Positions 1 to 8,102 of a stretch of 64,000 nt of DNA are shown here, one piece after another (the stretch's first letter is position 1; each line of letters opens with the position of its first letter). The DNA lies in contig NZ_CP116887.1 of the NCBI RefSeq assembly GCF_028421645.1, positions 1,118,001 to 1,182,000 of the forward strand, written 5' to 3'. Both the position numbers and the translations under genes were made by a program. The notes below the pieces were generated by a model. It saw only the letters and a program-made list of their open reading frames with translations. It did no database searches and was not told the origin of the DNA. This stretch comes from Aneurinibacillus sp. Ricciae_BoGa-3. Its GTDB lineage: Bacteria; Bacillota; Bacilli; Aneurinibacillales; Aneurinibacillaceae.

Positions 1-318
1 ACAAACCGTACAATACAGCAGATGATTTTCTAAAAGCCTGTCCATTGCTTCGGTCTGTGCTGCTTTGGCACGATCAGAAGCGAGCTGGATGTTCATGCCA
101 TTCTCTATCTTTGTTGAACAGGAACGAACAAGTTTCCCATCGACTTCTACGATGCATGTGTCGCATGTTTGAATCGGGTCCACTTCGGGAACATAACAGA
201 TCTGAGGGTGCTCAATCCCGTTCTGGTTGATGGCCTCCAGTATCGTCATCCCCGCTGGCACGTCATATTCTTTGCCGTTCAACGTAATTCTTTGAGTACT
301 GCTCACCTTGCTACTCAC
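1..318 (-). CDS. fdhF: Formate dehydrogenase alpha subunit, N-terminal part (runs off the window)
   Basis: The minus strand from a GTG at 318 reads 106 codons to the window edge without a stop. AGGAGG lies 6 bases upstream of the GTG. The peptide is a 2Fe-2S ferredoxin-like domain as found at the start of NAD-linked, molybdenum-dependent formate dehydrogenases: a beta-grasp start (RITLNGKEYDVPAGMTILEA), then the cluster motif ICYVPEVDPIQTCDTC, then RSCSTKIENGM and a last visible YCTVC that begins the next cysteine motif. Bacillus homologues are YjgC/YrhE, which oxidise formate. The divergent genes DUF2294, fdhD and moaA, which serve sulfuration and Moco synthesis, support the call. The molybdopterin domain lies outside the window, so completeness cannot be judged. 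Confidence 0.88.
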   Translation of the reverse strand, partial: MSSKVSSTQRITLNGKEYDVPAGMTILEAINQNGIEHPQICYVPEVDPIQTCDTCIVEVDGKLVRSCSTKIENGMNIQLASDRAKAAQTEAMDRLLENHLLYCTVC

Positions 319-385
319 CTTTTGCCTCCTTCTGTCCATTAGCCACAACTTAGCTGAGACCAAGCCTTGGCACAGGCGGTGGACG

Positions 386-444
386 AAAAAAAACTCCACT
401 ACAAGAAGCCCTATCCTGCTAAGATAGAGTTGCTCATAGTGGAG
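386..444 (-). terminator. Terminator-like hairpin in the fdhF leader (possible attenuator)
   Basis: On the minus strand CTCCACTA (444-437) pairs with TAGTGGAG (401-394), with an inner CTCTATC/GATAGGG stem, and is followed by eight T (393-386). It sits 56-68 bases upstream of the fdhF ribosome binding site, inside the likely leader. This shape is an intrinsic terminator. Its position suggests either transcription attenuation of fdhF or an end signal for an unseen short RNA. No known riboswitch class was recognised. Confidence 0.6.
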
Positions 445-579
445 TAGCCTGTTAGCAATATTATTACTAATGAACCAATCCGCTATATACACGACTTAAC
501 TTCGATAAAATAATAACAAGGAACTATCATTATTTCATCGTATCTACGGTGTTTATTATAATATTAGTCATTAAAATAG

Positions 580-621
580 ACAAGGTAATTGTCGCTCACC
601 CGGCAGTTTCCTTGTTGTTTT
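580..621 (+). promoter_or_regulatory. Leader hairpin with T tract before the DUF2294-fdhD-moaA genes
   Basis: ACAAGG (580-585) can pair with CCTTGT (610-615) across a 24-base loop, followed by TGTTTTT. It lies about 50 bases before the GTG of the DUF2294 gene and mirrors the hairpin in the divergent fdhF leader. Overlapping TATAAT-like hexamers on both strands near 555-562 could be divergent -10 boxes. The rest of the 350-base gap (331-670) shows nothing else I can name. The stem is short, so the call is tentative. Confidence 0.3.
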
Positions 622-670
622 TGTTTGTTTAGAGTATGATAAACAGCGTTATCGTACAAGGAGGATTACA

Positions 671-1015
671 GTGGTAAAAAAAGAGGCACAGTTCAATGAT
701 ATTATTCGAAAAGTCCGCAAAGAGCTTTTTGGAAAGGGACCTGAGCGGATTCAGACCAACTTTGTAGGAAATATGGCCATTACCATGCTTTCTGGTAATT
801 TAACACCAACTGAGAAGTTTATCACCCGTACGCCGGAAGGTAAGGAAATGGTTCATACAGCCCGGACGCGAATGGTACAGCAGGTTTATGAAAAAGCAAT
901 TCCCGAAGGCCTTGAAGAATTAGTAGGTTCCAAACTTATACATTTATTCAACGACATTAAAGTTGATGAAGATATTGCAATATCTGTTTTTGTATTTCAA
1001 GATAAGATTGTATAG
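671..1015 (+). CDS. DUF2294 / MpsC-like protein
   Basis: A 114-residue soluble protein of the DUF2294 family (PF10057, also named MpsC), one compact domain of normal size. Typical family segments are FVGNMAITMLSGNLTPTEKF and RTRMVQQVYEKAIPEGLEELVG. The GTG start has AAGGAGG 7 bases upstream. Family members in Bacillales often lie beside formate dehydrogenase genes, as here with fdhF divergent and fdhD 13 bases downstream. A role in a sodium-linked membrane-potential system has been proposed for MpsC, but nothing in this sequence shows a mechanism; a link to formate metabolism is inferred from context only. Confidence 0.75.
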   Translation: MVKKEAQFNDIIRKVRKELFGKGPERIQTNFVGNMAITMLSGNLTPTEKFITRTPEGKEMVHTARTRMVQQVYEKAIPEGLEELVGSKLIHLFNDIKVDEDIAISVFVFQDKIV

Positions 1016-1028
1016 GGGGATTGGATTT

Positions 1029-1820
1029 ATGAAAAATCCTGTAGATACAACCAGCAACATTATCCGCTACGAGGGTGGTACAGCTAAGGCGATTCAAGAT
1101 ACCATCGTTACAGAATACCCGGTCACCATTCAGCTCGACGGAGAAGAATTCGCCACTATGGTATGTACACCTGAAAATATAGAAGATATGGTAATCGGTT
1201 TTTTAGCTTCAGAAGGGGTAATAAGGGAGTATTCAGATATAAAGGAGATCTGGGTGCAGGAAGACGGATTTGTGAACGTTGAAACAAAAAAAGCAAACAA
1301 ACTATCCCAAAAATTTCACAGCAAGCGCTATATTACTTCCTGCTGCGGGAAGAGCCGGCAGGGATTTTACTTTTATAACGATGCCAGAACAGCAAAGAAA
1401 ATAACAGAGGTAGGTATCCGCCTCCCGATTGAAAGCTGTTTTCGACTGATGATAGATATGCAGACGGAAGCCACCACCTTTCATGCTACCGGTGGTGTGC
1501 ATAATGCGGCGCTGTGTGACGAGAAAGGAATCATCCTTTCAAGAATGGATATTGGGCGGCATAACGCCCTGGATAAAATATACGGATATTGCCTCAAAAA
1601 CAACATATCCATTAATGGTAAAGTGATTGCATTCAGCGGCAGGATTTCCTCGGAAATTCTGTTGAAGGTAGCTAAGATCGGCTGTGAAATTGTGCTTTCC
1701 AAATCAGCGCCAACAGAGTTAGCCCTCCAGCTTGCAAACGATTTAGGCATAACAGCGGTAGGTTTTATTCGAAATTCGTCCTGCAATATTTACACGCATC
1801 CTGAGCGGATTGTAACATAG
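1029..1820 (+). CDS. fdhD: FdhD, sulfurtransferase for formate dehydrogenase
   Basis: FdhD carries sulfur from a cysteine desulfurase to the molybdenum cofactor and is needed for formate dehydrogenase activity. The 263-residue protein has the family marks: the paired cysteines in RYITSCCGKS, ATGGVHNAALC, RMDIGRHNALDKIYG and FSGRISSEILLKVAKIGCEI. I place the start at ATG 1029 (MKNPVD) because GGGGGA lies just upstream; the open frame extends back to 963 but that part overlaps the DUF2294 gene. It is the second gene of a formate/Moco operon (DUF2294, fdhD, moaA, MFS exporter), co-directional with short gaps. Confidence 0.95.
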   Translation: MKNPVDTTSNIIRYEGGTAKAIQDTIVTEYPVTIQLDGEEFATMVCTPENIEDMVIGFLASEGVIREYSDIKEIWVQEDGFVNVETKKANKLSQKFHSKRYITSCCGKSRQGFYFYNDARTAKKITEVGIRLPIESCFRLMIDMQTEATTFHATGGVHNAALCDEKGIILSRMDIGRHNALDKIYGYCLKNNISINGKVIAFSGRISSEILLKVAKIGCEIVLSKSAPTELALQLANDLGITAVGFIRNSSCNIYTHPERIVT

Positions 1821-1856
1821 GCGAACCGTTTTTATTAAACATTGGAAGGTGTTAAT

Positions 1857-2873
1857 GTGGAAACAACATCAAGAATCGTTGACCAAAGAAATCGGCCTCT
1901 CCGGGATTTACGCATATCCGTCACAGATCGCTGTAACTTTCGCTGCCGCTATTGTATGCCCGCTGACATTTTTGGACCTGATTACGAATTTCTTCCACGC
2001 AAGGATATTTTATCGTTAGAGGAGCTCGAGAGGCTGGTTCACATTTTCGTCGGATTAGGTGTCAAAAAGCTTCGTATCACGGGCGGGGAACCGCTGCTCC
2101 GAAAGAATTTGTCCTACTTAATTCAGTCTGTTAGCCAAATCGATGGGCTCGAAGACATTGCCCTCACCACGAATGGGGTGCTGCTGCCTAAGTTTGCGCA
2201 GGATTTAAAAGCGGCAGGGTTGAAACGGGTGAATGTTAGTCTCGATTCGCTAAATGATGAACGTTTTCAATATTTAAATGGCGGAAAAAGTAAAGTCCAG
2301 CCTGTGTTAGATGGCATTGAAGCGGCTGCGCAGGCAGGCCTGAAGGTTAAGATTAATATGGTGGTGCAAAAAGGCATAAACGAGCAGGATGTGCTGCCAA
2401 TGGCTCGCTATTTTAAAGAGCATAAGCACATCCTCCGGTTTATTGAATTTATGGACGTGGGCAATCACAACGGTTGGAACATGAACCGGGTTTTTTCTAA
2501 GAAAGCGATCATCGAACAAATAAACAGGGAAATGCCTCTCGAACCGATTCCGGGGAACTATACAGGTGAAGTGGCTTCCCGTTATCGATATGTGGGAAGC
2601 GAAGAAGAAATCGGGATCATTTCTTCCGTGACCGATGCTTTTTGCGGGACATGCAACCGGGCCCGCATTTCAGCCGAAGGGAAAATGTATACGTGCCTGT
2701 TTGCTTCTGAAGGACACGATTTACGGTCGTTTCTTCGCTCAGACAAAACGAACGAGGAATTGGCCCGGATCATCGGTCAGTTATGGGGAAACAGGGAGGA
2801 CCATTACTCGGAAGAAAGGTCCCACACAACCCGCTCGCTGCCCAAGGTTGAGATGTCCCATATTGGGGGTTAG
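1857..2873 (+). CDS. moaA: MoaA, GTP 3',8-cyclase of molybdenum cofactor synthesis
   Basis: A radical SAM enzyme that starts Moco synthesis by rearranging GTP to 3',8-cyclo-GTP, with MoaC acting next. The 338-residue protein has the N-terminal cluster motif CNFRCRYC, the SAM-binding GGEPLLR, the second 4Fe-4S motif FCGTCNRAR with a further Cys in [14 protein letters not shown], and the C-terminal Gly-Gly (SHIGG) needed in this family. GTG at 1857 is preferred over TTG 1842 because GGAAGGTG (1844-1851) then has normal spacing. It sits in the fdhD operon and supplies cofactor for the divergent formate dehydrogenase. Confidence 0.95.
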   Translation: METTSRIVDQRNRPLRDLRISVTDRCNFRCRYCMPADIFGPDYEFLPRKDILSLEELERLVHIFVGLGVKKLRITGGEPLLRKNLSYLIQSVSQIDGLEDIALTTNGVLLPKFAQDLKAAGLKRVNVSLDSLNDERFQYLNGGKSKVQPVLDGIEAAAQAGLKVKINMVVQKGINEQDVLPMARYFKEHKHILRFIEFMDVGNHNGWNMNRVFSKKAIIEQINREMPLEPIPGNYTGEVASRYRYVGSEEEIGIISSVTDAFCGTCNRARISAEGKMYTCLFASEGHDLRSFLRSDKTNEELARIIGQLWGNREDHYSEERSHTTRSLPKVEMSHIGG

Positions 2874-2911
2874 TAAAGGAATTCGTACAAGATAGGGGGA
2901 TTGGGCAGTAC

Positions 2912-4084
2912 ATGGAAAACAAACGGGCACTATTGCTATTGGCTGCTGTTATGTTTCTTGTTATGGTTGGATTCGGCGTTATTATCCCTGTTCTGCCTTT
3001 CTTTGCTAAACAGATAGGTGCCACACCTGCTCAGCTGGGGTGGTTAATGGCGGTGTACTCCTTGATGCAGCTGCTGTTTGCCCCAATGTGGGGGAGAATT
3101 TCCGATCGCATTGGCCGCAAGCCAGTGATGCTGATTGGGATAGCCGGGCTCGCCATTTCCTTCTTCTTATTCGCCATCTCCAGCCAGCTCTGGATGCTGT
3201 TTGCGGCCCGCATTTTAGGCGGATTCCTGTCCTCGGCTAATATGCCGACAACGATGGCCTATGTAGCCGATGTGACAACCCCTGAGAGTAGAGGTAAAGG
3301 GATGGGGAAAATCGGTGCTTCAATTGGTTTAGGGTTTATATTTGGGCCGGCCATTGGGGGCATTTTTGCAGAGCATCACTTACAGACGCCATTTTTTATA
3401 ACGAGCGGGCTCGCTGTCATCACTTTCTTCTTTGTCTTATTTGCTGTCAGAGAATCGCTGCCGGCTGAGAAAAGAGCGAATCGGCAGGAACATAGGGAGT
3501 CACGGTGGGCAGCCTTTCAGGGTTCAATGGCGTTCCTTTATATCCTATCATTTTTTGTATCGTTCTCATTGTCTGGACTTGAAGCCACATTTGCTTATTT
3601 CGCTGCAGCCCGTGCTGGAATAGGGGCAAAGCAGATCGGATACATTTTTATGATTATGGGGCTTGCGGGTGCCATTGTCCAGGGCGGTTTAATCGGCAGG
3701 CTCATTAAAAAATTTGGGGAGGGAGCGGTTATACAAGGCGGCTTATTCGTATCTGCCATTGGCTTTCTCTTGATCTTGCTTACCCACAGTTTTTCCAGCG
3801 CGGCCCTCTACCTGACCATTTTTGGTCTTGGCAATGGGGTAATTCGCCCAAGTGTATCTGCCCTCATCAGTAAGCATACAACAGTCGGGCAGGGAACGGC
3901 GTCCGGGCTGATGTCCTCCTTTGACTCTTTGGGAAGAATAGCCGGCCCGCCACTGGGCGGAATATTGTACGCCTGGCAGATCGGATACCCCTATATTTCA
4001 GGAGCGATTCTCTCCCTTATCGCTTTCTTGGTCTATTGGATATACGCAAACCGTACAAAGCAGGAGACGAGTCAAACTGTGTAA
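2912..4084 (+). CDS. MFS drug-efflux-type transporter (DHA1, Bmr/TetA-like)
   Basis: A 390-residue major facilitator with about 12 hydrophobic helices. The motif A loop between helices 2 and 3 reads GRISDRIGRKPV, and the motif C segment GLGFIFGPAIGG in helix 5 marks drug/proton antiporters. Proton-driven export of a small hydrophobic compound is inferred; the substrate is unknown. It starts 38 bases after moaA on the same strand with AGGGGGA before the ATG, so it is probably read through from the formate/Moco operon, although no functional link is evident. Confidence 0.85.
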   Translation: MENKRALLLLAAVMFLVMVGFGVIIPVLPFFAKQIGATPAQLGWLMAVYSLMQLLFAPMWGRISDRIGRKPVMLIGIAGLAISFFLFAISSQLWMLFAARILGGFLSSANMPTTMAYVADVTTPESRGKGMGKIGASIGLGFIFGPAIGGIFAEHHLQTPFFITSGLAVITFFFVLFAVRESLPAEKRANRQEHRESRWAAFQGSMAFLYILSFFVSFSLSGLEATFAYFAAARAGIGAKQIGYIFMIMGLAGAIVQGGLIGRLIKKFGEGAVIQGGLFVSAIGFLLILLTHSFSSAALYLTIFGLGNGVIRPSVSALISKHTTVGQGTASGLMSSFDSLGRIAGPPLGGILYAWQIGYPYISGAILSLIAFLVYWIYANRTKQETSQTV

Positions 4085-4161
4085 ACGCTTATTCATCTTG
4101 TTTTAATGAGATTGTACTAGAATAAAGATTGAATTTACAATCGAGAAAGAGGAGAAGCATC

Positions 4162-4656
4162 GTGAAAAAAACCGTCGTGTATTCAGTGCTAGCAACAATA
4201 TGCATGGCCGGAACCTTAACTGCTTGTTCATCTCAAAGCACGTCAGCCGGAAACAATTCGTCAACAACCAGTAATCCATCAGCAAGTAACCAGTCAGCTG
4301 CAGGTAATCAGGCAGCAGCAACTAATCAAGGAGCTGCTAATAATCAAGCAGCGGCAGCTCAGAAGGTTGTTGTGTCCAAGGGTTTCCCGGTAATTTTAGA
4401 GGAAATTAAAGGCGGCAAGCTATCGGATGAGAAGGAATCGATTAAAGCAGGTTCCGGTATTCATTTCATGTTACTTAATAAAGATAAGTCCACTTATACT
4501 TTTATCAATAAAGAATTACGTATCAATAATACCATTCAGCCGGGACAGACAGTAAGCTTTGAGTGGATTTCCCCTAAAAAACCGGGCAAGTATGAAGTTC
4601 AACTAAGCGAAAAAGGGCAAAAAACGAGCTCAAGCCTTGCACTTACATTAAAATAG
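4162..4656 (+). CDS. Lipoprotein with Ala/Asn/Gln-rich linker and cupredoxin-like C-terminus
   Basis: A 164-residue secreted lipoprotein. The start is GTG 4162 with AAAGAGGAG upstream. The signal peptide ends in the lipobox LTAC, giving a lipidated Cys22. It is followed by a low-complexity stretch of about 50 residues made of Ser, Asn, Gln and Ala (for example SNQSAAGNQAAATNQ), a flexible tether from the membrane. The last 100 residues (INKELRINNTIQPGQTV, GKYEVQLSEKG) resemble a small cupredoxin-like beta sandwich, but I see no copper ligand set (His/Cys/Met). Function unknown. It stands alone, with its own terminator downstream. Confidence 0.7.
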   Translation: MKKTVVYSVLATICMAGTLTACSSQSTSAGNNSSTTSNPSASNQSAAGNQAAATNQGAANNQAAAAQKVVVSKGFPVILEEIKGGKLSDEKESIKAGSGIHFMLLNKDKSTYTFINKELRINNTIQPGQTVSFEWISPKKPGKYEVQLSEKGQKTSSSLALTLK

Positions 4657-4708
4657 CAATCCATTTAACCGCTTTGTTTTAGCTCAAAAATTTGATCGGC
4701 ACTTTCTG

Positions 4709-4732
4709 GCACTTCTCAGAGGGTGCTTTTTT
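4709..4732 (+). terminator. Intrinsic terminator after the lipoprotein gene
   Basis: GCAC (4709-4712) pairs with GTGC (4723-4726) with G-T extension inside the stem, followed by six T (4727-4732). Confidence 0.65.
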
Positions 4733-4761
4733 GTTATGTTCACTTGCAATCCACAAATGTA

Positions 4762-4791
4762 TTGTTAGTTTGCTTTTGTACTTGATATAAT
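4762..4791 (+). promoter_or_regulatory. Sigma-A promoter for the methyltransferase gene
   Basis: TTGTTA (4762-4767) and a perfect TATAAT (4786-4791) are separated by 18 bases, ending 37 bases before the GTG start at 4829. This gives the methyltransferase gene its own housekeeping promoter. Confidence 0.6.
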
Positions 4792-4828
4792 CGACTGTAA
4801 ATATTGGAAATTAGAAAAGGGAGGAAAT

Positions 4829-7231
4829 GTGTGTACTGTAACGGGATATGAAAACATATTTACACGGGCTTTTGATTTAGTAGAGTACGGAAAATTCATT
4901 CAGCACGCATTCTTGAGAGCTAATGAACGCAAATATGAATCGGCTCACTTTGATATGCCATTTCGTTTTGGCCAAATGTTTGTTACGAATTATGGCAGCT
5001 ATGAAGACGAGAAAAACAAGTGCATCGCTTTTTTAGCTGTCTCTTTCAATAAAACAGCAACAGGCTGTGTGACAAGGGAAATCGAGCGAGCTTCATTGCA
5101 CAGCTACATGCGCAAGTGTGGCTATGATGCAGCGATAATAGCATTTTATAAGCTGGAAGAGAAACGCTGGAGATTTTCACTTGTCCGCTTTGCATTAACG
5201 TACGATAAGACAGAGCGGATAAAACGGGACTCCTTTATAGGAGGGGAAGCCGCATCCCACCTGGTGATAAAGAAACAACTGCTCTCCATTCGGGAGGGTG
5301 GTGAGTCTATTTTGTCGCTGGATAAGCTGGAGAAAGCATTTACCGCAAACACGATTATCAAAGATTACATGGCAAGCGGTGTGGGGACACCAGACAACTT
5401 CAACTTTACTATGTATGAGGAAGAACCGTGCGACAAAGAAGCTGCCGTCACGCCTGGGATGCTTGGGGCTGTGTTTGAGAAACACATGGATACCGCCCTT
5501 AGAAAGAGCCGGGGAACGTTTTATACTTCGTGTGAGATTGTGCAGTATATGTGCAGGGAAAGTGTTGTGCACTATCTTGCTGCACAGACCGGACTGGGCA
5601 GCAAGCAAATCCGGGCCTTTATATGTTGTGATTATCCGTCATTTGATGCTGTACCCGTAGAAGTTGAACACAAAATAGAAGAATTGCACAATGCGTTAAA
5701 GCGGCTAAAAGTGCTGGATCCGGCTGCCGGTTCAGGAGCCTATATTATTGGAATGTTAGACGAAATCGTAAAGGCGCGGCTCCATATTTCCTACCTTTCT
5801 CATCTCAATATCGAGGTGGTCAGACGTCAAAGTGATGAATGGTATCTCGAATTTCTTCAGGATGCTTTATGCGCGGTAGTAGGAGTCGATATCGAACAGC
5901 AAGCGTTGGAGATTGTAGTACGGCGGGTGCGTTCTTTTTGCCGAACACTGATTCATGATGCAGCCGCGATAGACGTTGGGGAGCTAGCGGTCCGGTTGAT
6001 ATGCGGTGATGGCTTGCTTGATGAAATAGAAGGAGAGTTTGATATCGTCATCGGCAATCCCCCTTATGGCATTGTATACGATACAACGATTAAGAAAGAA
6101 TACGAGAGCCTGTATCCTTCTTTTAAAAGAAATCATGACTTGTACACAGCTTTCTATGAACGGGCAATTAGACTCTTAAAAAACAACGGAACGTTGCATT
6201 ACATTACGCCGAATACTTTTTTGAACGGTGATTATTTTAAGCCGCTGCGCACATATATTACGTCCAGCTGCCGTGTTCTGCAACTCATCAATTTTAACGA
6301 TCATCAGGTGTTTGATGATCCGACTGTATTTGTATCTATTCTATTAGCCAGAAAAGAGGAAAACATAGAACGGGGAGAGGCATACCTGTATAACCATTAT
6401 AGTTTTATGGGGAAGGAAAAAGGATTCTCCTTTTCCAGGCAAACAGCCGTTTATTCCTCCGATAAACCACTGCGGCCGGGCAGTTCTATCATGGAAAGCA
6501 TCATAAACAAGCCGTTGGTTGTGCCGCTAGAATCGATGTTTTATGTGAAGGACGTCGGTTTCAATTACTGGACAAAAGGAAAGGGGAAGAAGCGGCAGGG
6601 TTCGATCGGCAGCCGGATATTCTACCAGGGAGACAGAAAAGATGAGCGGGATATCCCTTATCTTAAAGGACGCAATGTGAGCCGGTATGCGATTGCAACG
6701 CCCCAGCAGTATATGAGGCATAACTATGAAACGTTTTTGGATAAAGCCACTGACACGTTTCGCTACTCTGAAGCACTTCTAACCGCCTCGCCAAAAATCG
6801 TCTACCGACAGACTTCTGATCGCATTGTGGCAGCAATCGATTATAGCCGACATTATGTGGATAAGACCGTCCATATTATATTGCCTAAGCAAACCTCTTG
6901 GTCTATGGATCCGCAATATTTGCTGGCCTTGTTGAATTCCCAGTTGTTTTTTTACATCTACCGTGAAATATCGCAGGAACGTTACGGCAGAGCCTTTACA
7001 CAGGTGAAAACCGTGTATATAAAACAGCTGCCATTGAAAATAGCCGACAAGGATGAGCAGCAGGTATTTATCCAACTGGTGGAGCAAATTCGCAGTCTCA
7101 CGGAGAAGGCTGTTACAGGGGATAAGCAAGCTACTGAGCAGATTGAGGAATTACAGCGGAAGCTCGATGGGCTCATTTACCGGTTATATGGACTATCCGA
7201 AAGTGAGATCGAGAAGGTGGAGGCTTTGTAA
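4829..7231 (+). CDS. Type IIG-like N6-adenine DNA methyltransferase (Eco57I/TaqI class)
   Basis: An 800-residue protein. Residues about 1-190 resemble the N-terminal part of Eco57I-type restriction-methylases (segments such as YDAAIIAFYKLEEKRWRFSL and LDKLEKAFTANTIIKDYM). A helical linker (RGTFYTSCEIVQYM) leads to the SAM-binding motif I LDPAAGSGAY at about residue 296 and the catalytic motif IV NPPY at about 410, which is the gamma-class N6-adenine pattern. The C-terminal third (YLKGRNVSRYAI, LLALLNSQLFFYIY) is a TaqI-like target-recognition domain. GTG start with GGGAGG upstream. No separate endonuclease or specificity gene lies nearby, and I cannot assign a clear PD-(D/E)XK site, so it may be a type IIG enzyme with weak or lost cleavage, or a solitary methylase. 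Confidence 0.85.
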   Translation: MCTVTGYENIFTRAFDLVEYGKFIQHAFLRANERKYESAHFDMPFRFGQMFVTNYGSYEDEKNKCIAFLAVSFNKTATGCVTREIERASLHSYMRKCGYDAAIIAFYKLEEKRWRFSLVRFALTYDKTERIKRDSFIGGEAASHLVIKKQLLSIREGGESILSLDKLEKAFTANTIIKDYMASGVGTPDNFNFTMYEEEPCDKEAAVTPGMLGAVFEKHMDTALRKSRGTFYTSCEIVQYMCRESVVHYLAAQTGLGSKQIRAFICCDYPSFDAVPVEVEHKIEELHNALKRLKVLDPAAGSGAYIIGMLDEIVKARLHISYLSHLNIEVVRRQSDEWYLEFLQDALCAVVGVDIEQQALEIVVRRVRSFCRTLIHDAAAIDVGELAVRLICGDGLLDEIEGEFDIVIGNPPYGIVYDTTIKKEYESLYPSFKRNHDLYTAFYERAIRLLKNNGTLHYITPNTFLNGDYFKPLRTYITSSCRVLQLINFNDHQVFDDPTVFVSILLARKEENIERGEAYLYNHYSFMGKEKGFSFSRQTAVYSSDKPLRPGSSIMESIINKPLVVPLESMFYVKDVGFNYWTKGKGKKRQGSIGSRIFYQGDRKDERDIPYLKGRNVSRYAIATPQQYMRHNYETFLDKATDTFRYSEALLTASPKIVYRQTSDRIVAAIDYSRHYVDKTVHIILPKQTSWSMDPQYLLALLNSQLFFYIYREISQERYGRAFTQVKTVYIKQLPLKIADKDEQQVFIQLVEQIRSLTEKAVTGDKQATEQIEELQRKLDGLIYRLYGLSESEIEKVEAL

Positions 7232-7246
7232 AGCATAATAGGAAAG

Positions 7247-7298
7247 AAAAAAGCAGCCTGCGTAAACCAGCATTTTGGTTCACAGGCTGCCTTTTTTT
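7247..7298. terminator. Bidirectional terminator between convergent genes
   Basis: GCAGCCTG (7253-7260) pairs with CAGGCTGC (7283-7290), with an inner ACCA/TTGGT stem. An A run lies before it and seven T after it, so it can stop the methyltransferase transcript and the convergent NlpC/P60-like gene. Confidence 0.85.
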
Positions 7299-7302
7299 AA
7301 AC

Positions 7303-7797
7303 TTAGAAAATACGTTTGCCATACACAAATTTATTTTTCCAATAAAGATCGTTGAGTGAAAACGTGCGCACACCCTTCGTCGTTCTGGCTGTTACATTTC
7401 CTTTGCCTGTATAAATGCCAACAAAAGTTGGGGTTTTACCGCTGCCTGTTAAATGAAAAAAGACAAGATCACCCGGAACAAGTGCAGTTTTGTCTTTCAC
7501 GGTTACGCCTGTCTGGCTCTGTTGATAGATTGTTTTAGCGAGTGTGATGCCGGTCGTTTTCTGGTAGACAGATAACACAAAGGCAGAAGCGTCAAGCGGA
7601 GTTGTTTTTACCGCTTTAGCCGCATTTACAATTTGGCCCTTTTTAGAGGCGGTAAAAGCTGCAGCATCGTGTGGATGATCCTTAGCGACTTTCGCGGTCC
7701 ATTCTTTAGCAGTTAGGGCATAGGCATTGGTGCCTGTGGCTGCCACTGTAATAACCGCGGCAACGGCTGTTGCTTTGACCAGTTTAGAAACATTCAT
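7303..7797 (-). CDS. Secreted NlpC/P60-fold protein lacking catalytic residues
   Basis: A 164-residue exported protein with a clear signal peptide ending near TNAYA (residue about 27). The rest has the layout of an NlpC/P60 peptidoglycan endopeptidase: the helix that normally starts DCSGF, then PGDLVFF (108-114), then the strand HVGIY. Here the first motif reads DASAF (69-73), replacing the nucleophile Cys by Ala70, and the second reads TFVGIY (124-129), replacing the catalytic His by Phe125. The fold seems kept but the papain-like catalysis should be absent. A wall-binding or regulatory pseudoenzyme is one reading; an unrelated beta-barrel protein is less likely. AGGTGA precedes the ATG, and the frame is intact. 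Confidence 0.7.
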   Translation of the reverse strand: MNVSKLVKATAVAAVITVAATGTNAYALTAKEWTAKVAKDHPHDAAAFTASKKGQIVNAAKAVKTTPLDASAFVLSVYQKTTGITLAKTIYQQSQTGVTVKDKTALVPGDLVFFHLTGSGKTPTFVGIYTGKGNVTARTTKGVRTFSLNDLYWKNKFVYGKRIF

Positions 7798-7967
7798 CTT
7801 TCATTTCACCTGATTTCATATAATTCATGCCAACCGCATCATACATTTGATTCTGGATAATGCAATGAACATATCCTACCACAAATTTACCAGTTAAAAA
7901 ATATTTTTTTTCCAACAAATAGTGTACAATTTTTATGTAGCAGAATTAGTGGAAGGGGATGTTAATA

Positions 7968-8072
7968 TTGACGCTTTCAGGTAAAGTTGCGATCGCATTC
8001 TTTGCCAGCGACGAAAGCCGCTTTATGACCGGAGCATACGCCACGGTTAACGGCGGATCGGCAATGGATTAA
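7968..8072 (+). pseudogene. SDR/FabG-type gene collapsed to 34 codons by internal deletion
   Basis: From TTG 7968 (GGAAGGGG upstream) an open frame of 34 codons joins the typical first residues of a short-chain dehydrogenase (LTLSGKVAIA) directly to the typical last ones (FFASDESRFMTGAYATVNGG). Full-length SDR proteins have about 200 residues between these parts, including the GxxxGxG, NAG and YxxxK motifs, all missing here. The simplest reading is an in-frame internal deletion that left start, ribosome site and stop intact. The rest of the 300-base gap 7798-8102 shows nothing else I can name. Confidence 0.7.
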
Positions 8073-8102
8073 TTCAACGATAGAGAATAGAGGAGAGAAA
8101 TC

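Noticed and set aside
4829..7231. A complete BREX, DISARM or other multi-gene defence system around the methyltransferase
   Set aside because: Neighbours are a lipoprotein and an NlpC/P60-fold protein; no ATPase, helicase, protease or phosphatase partners are present.
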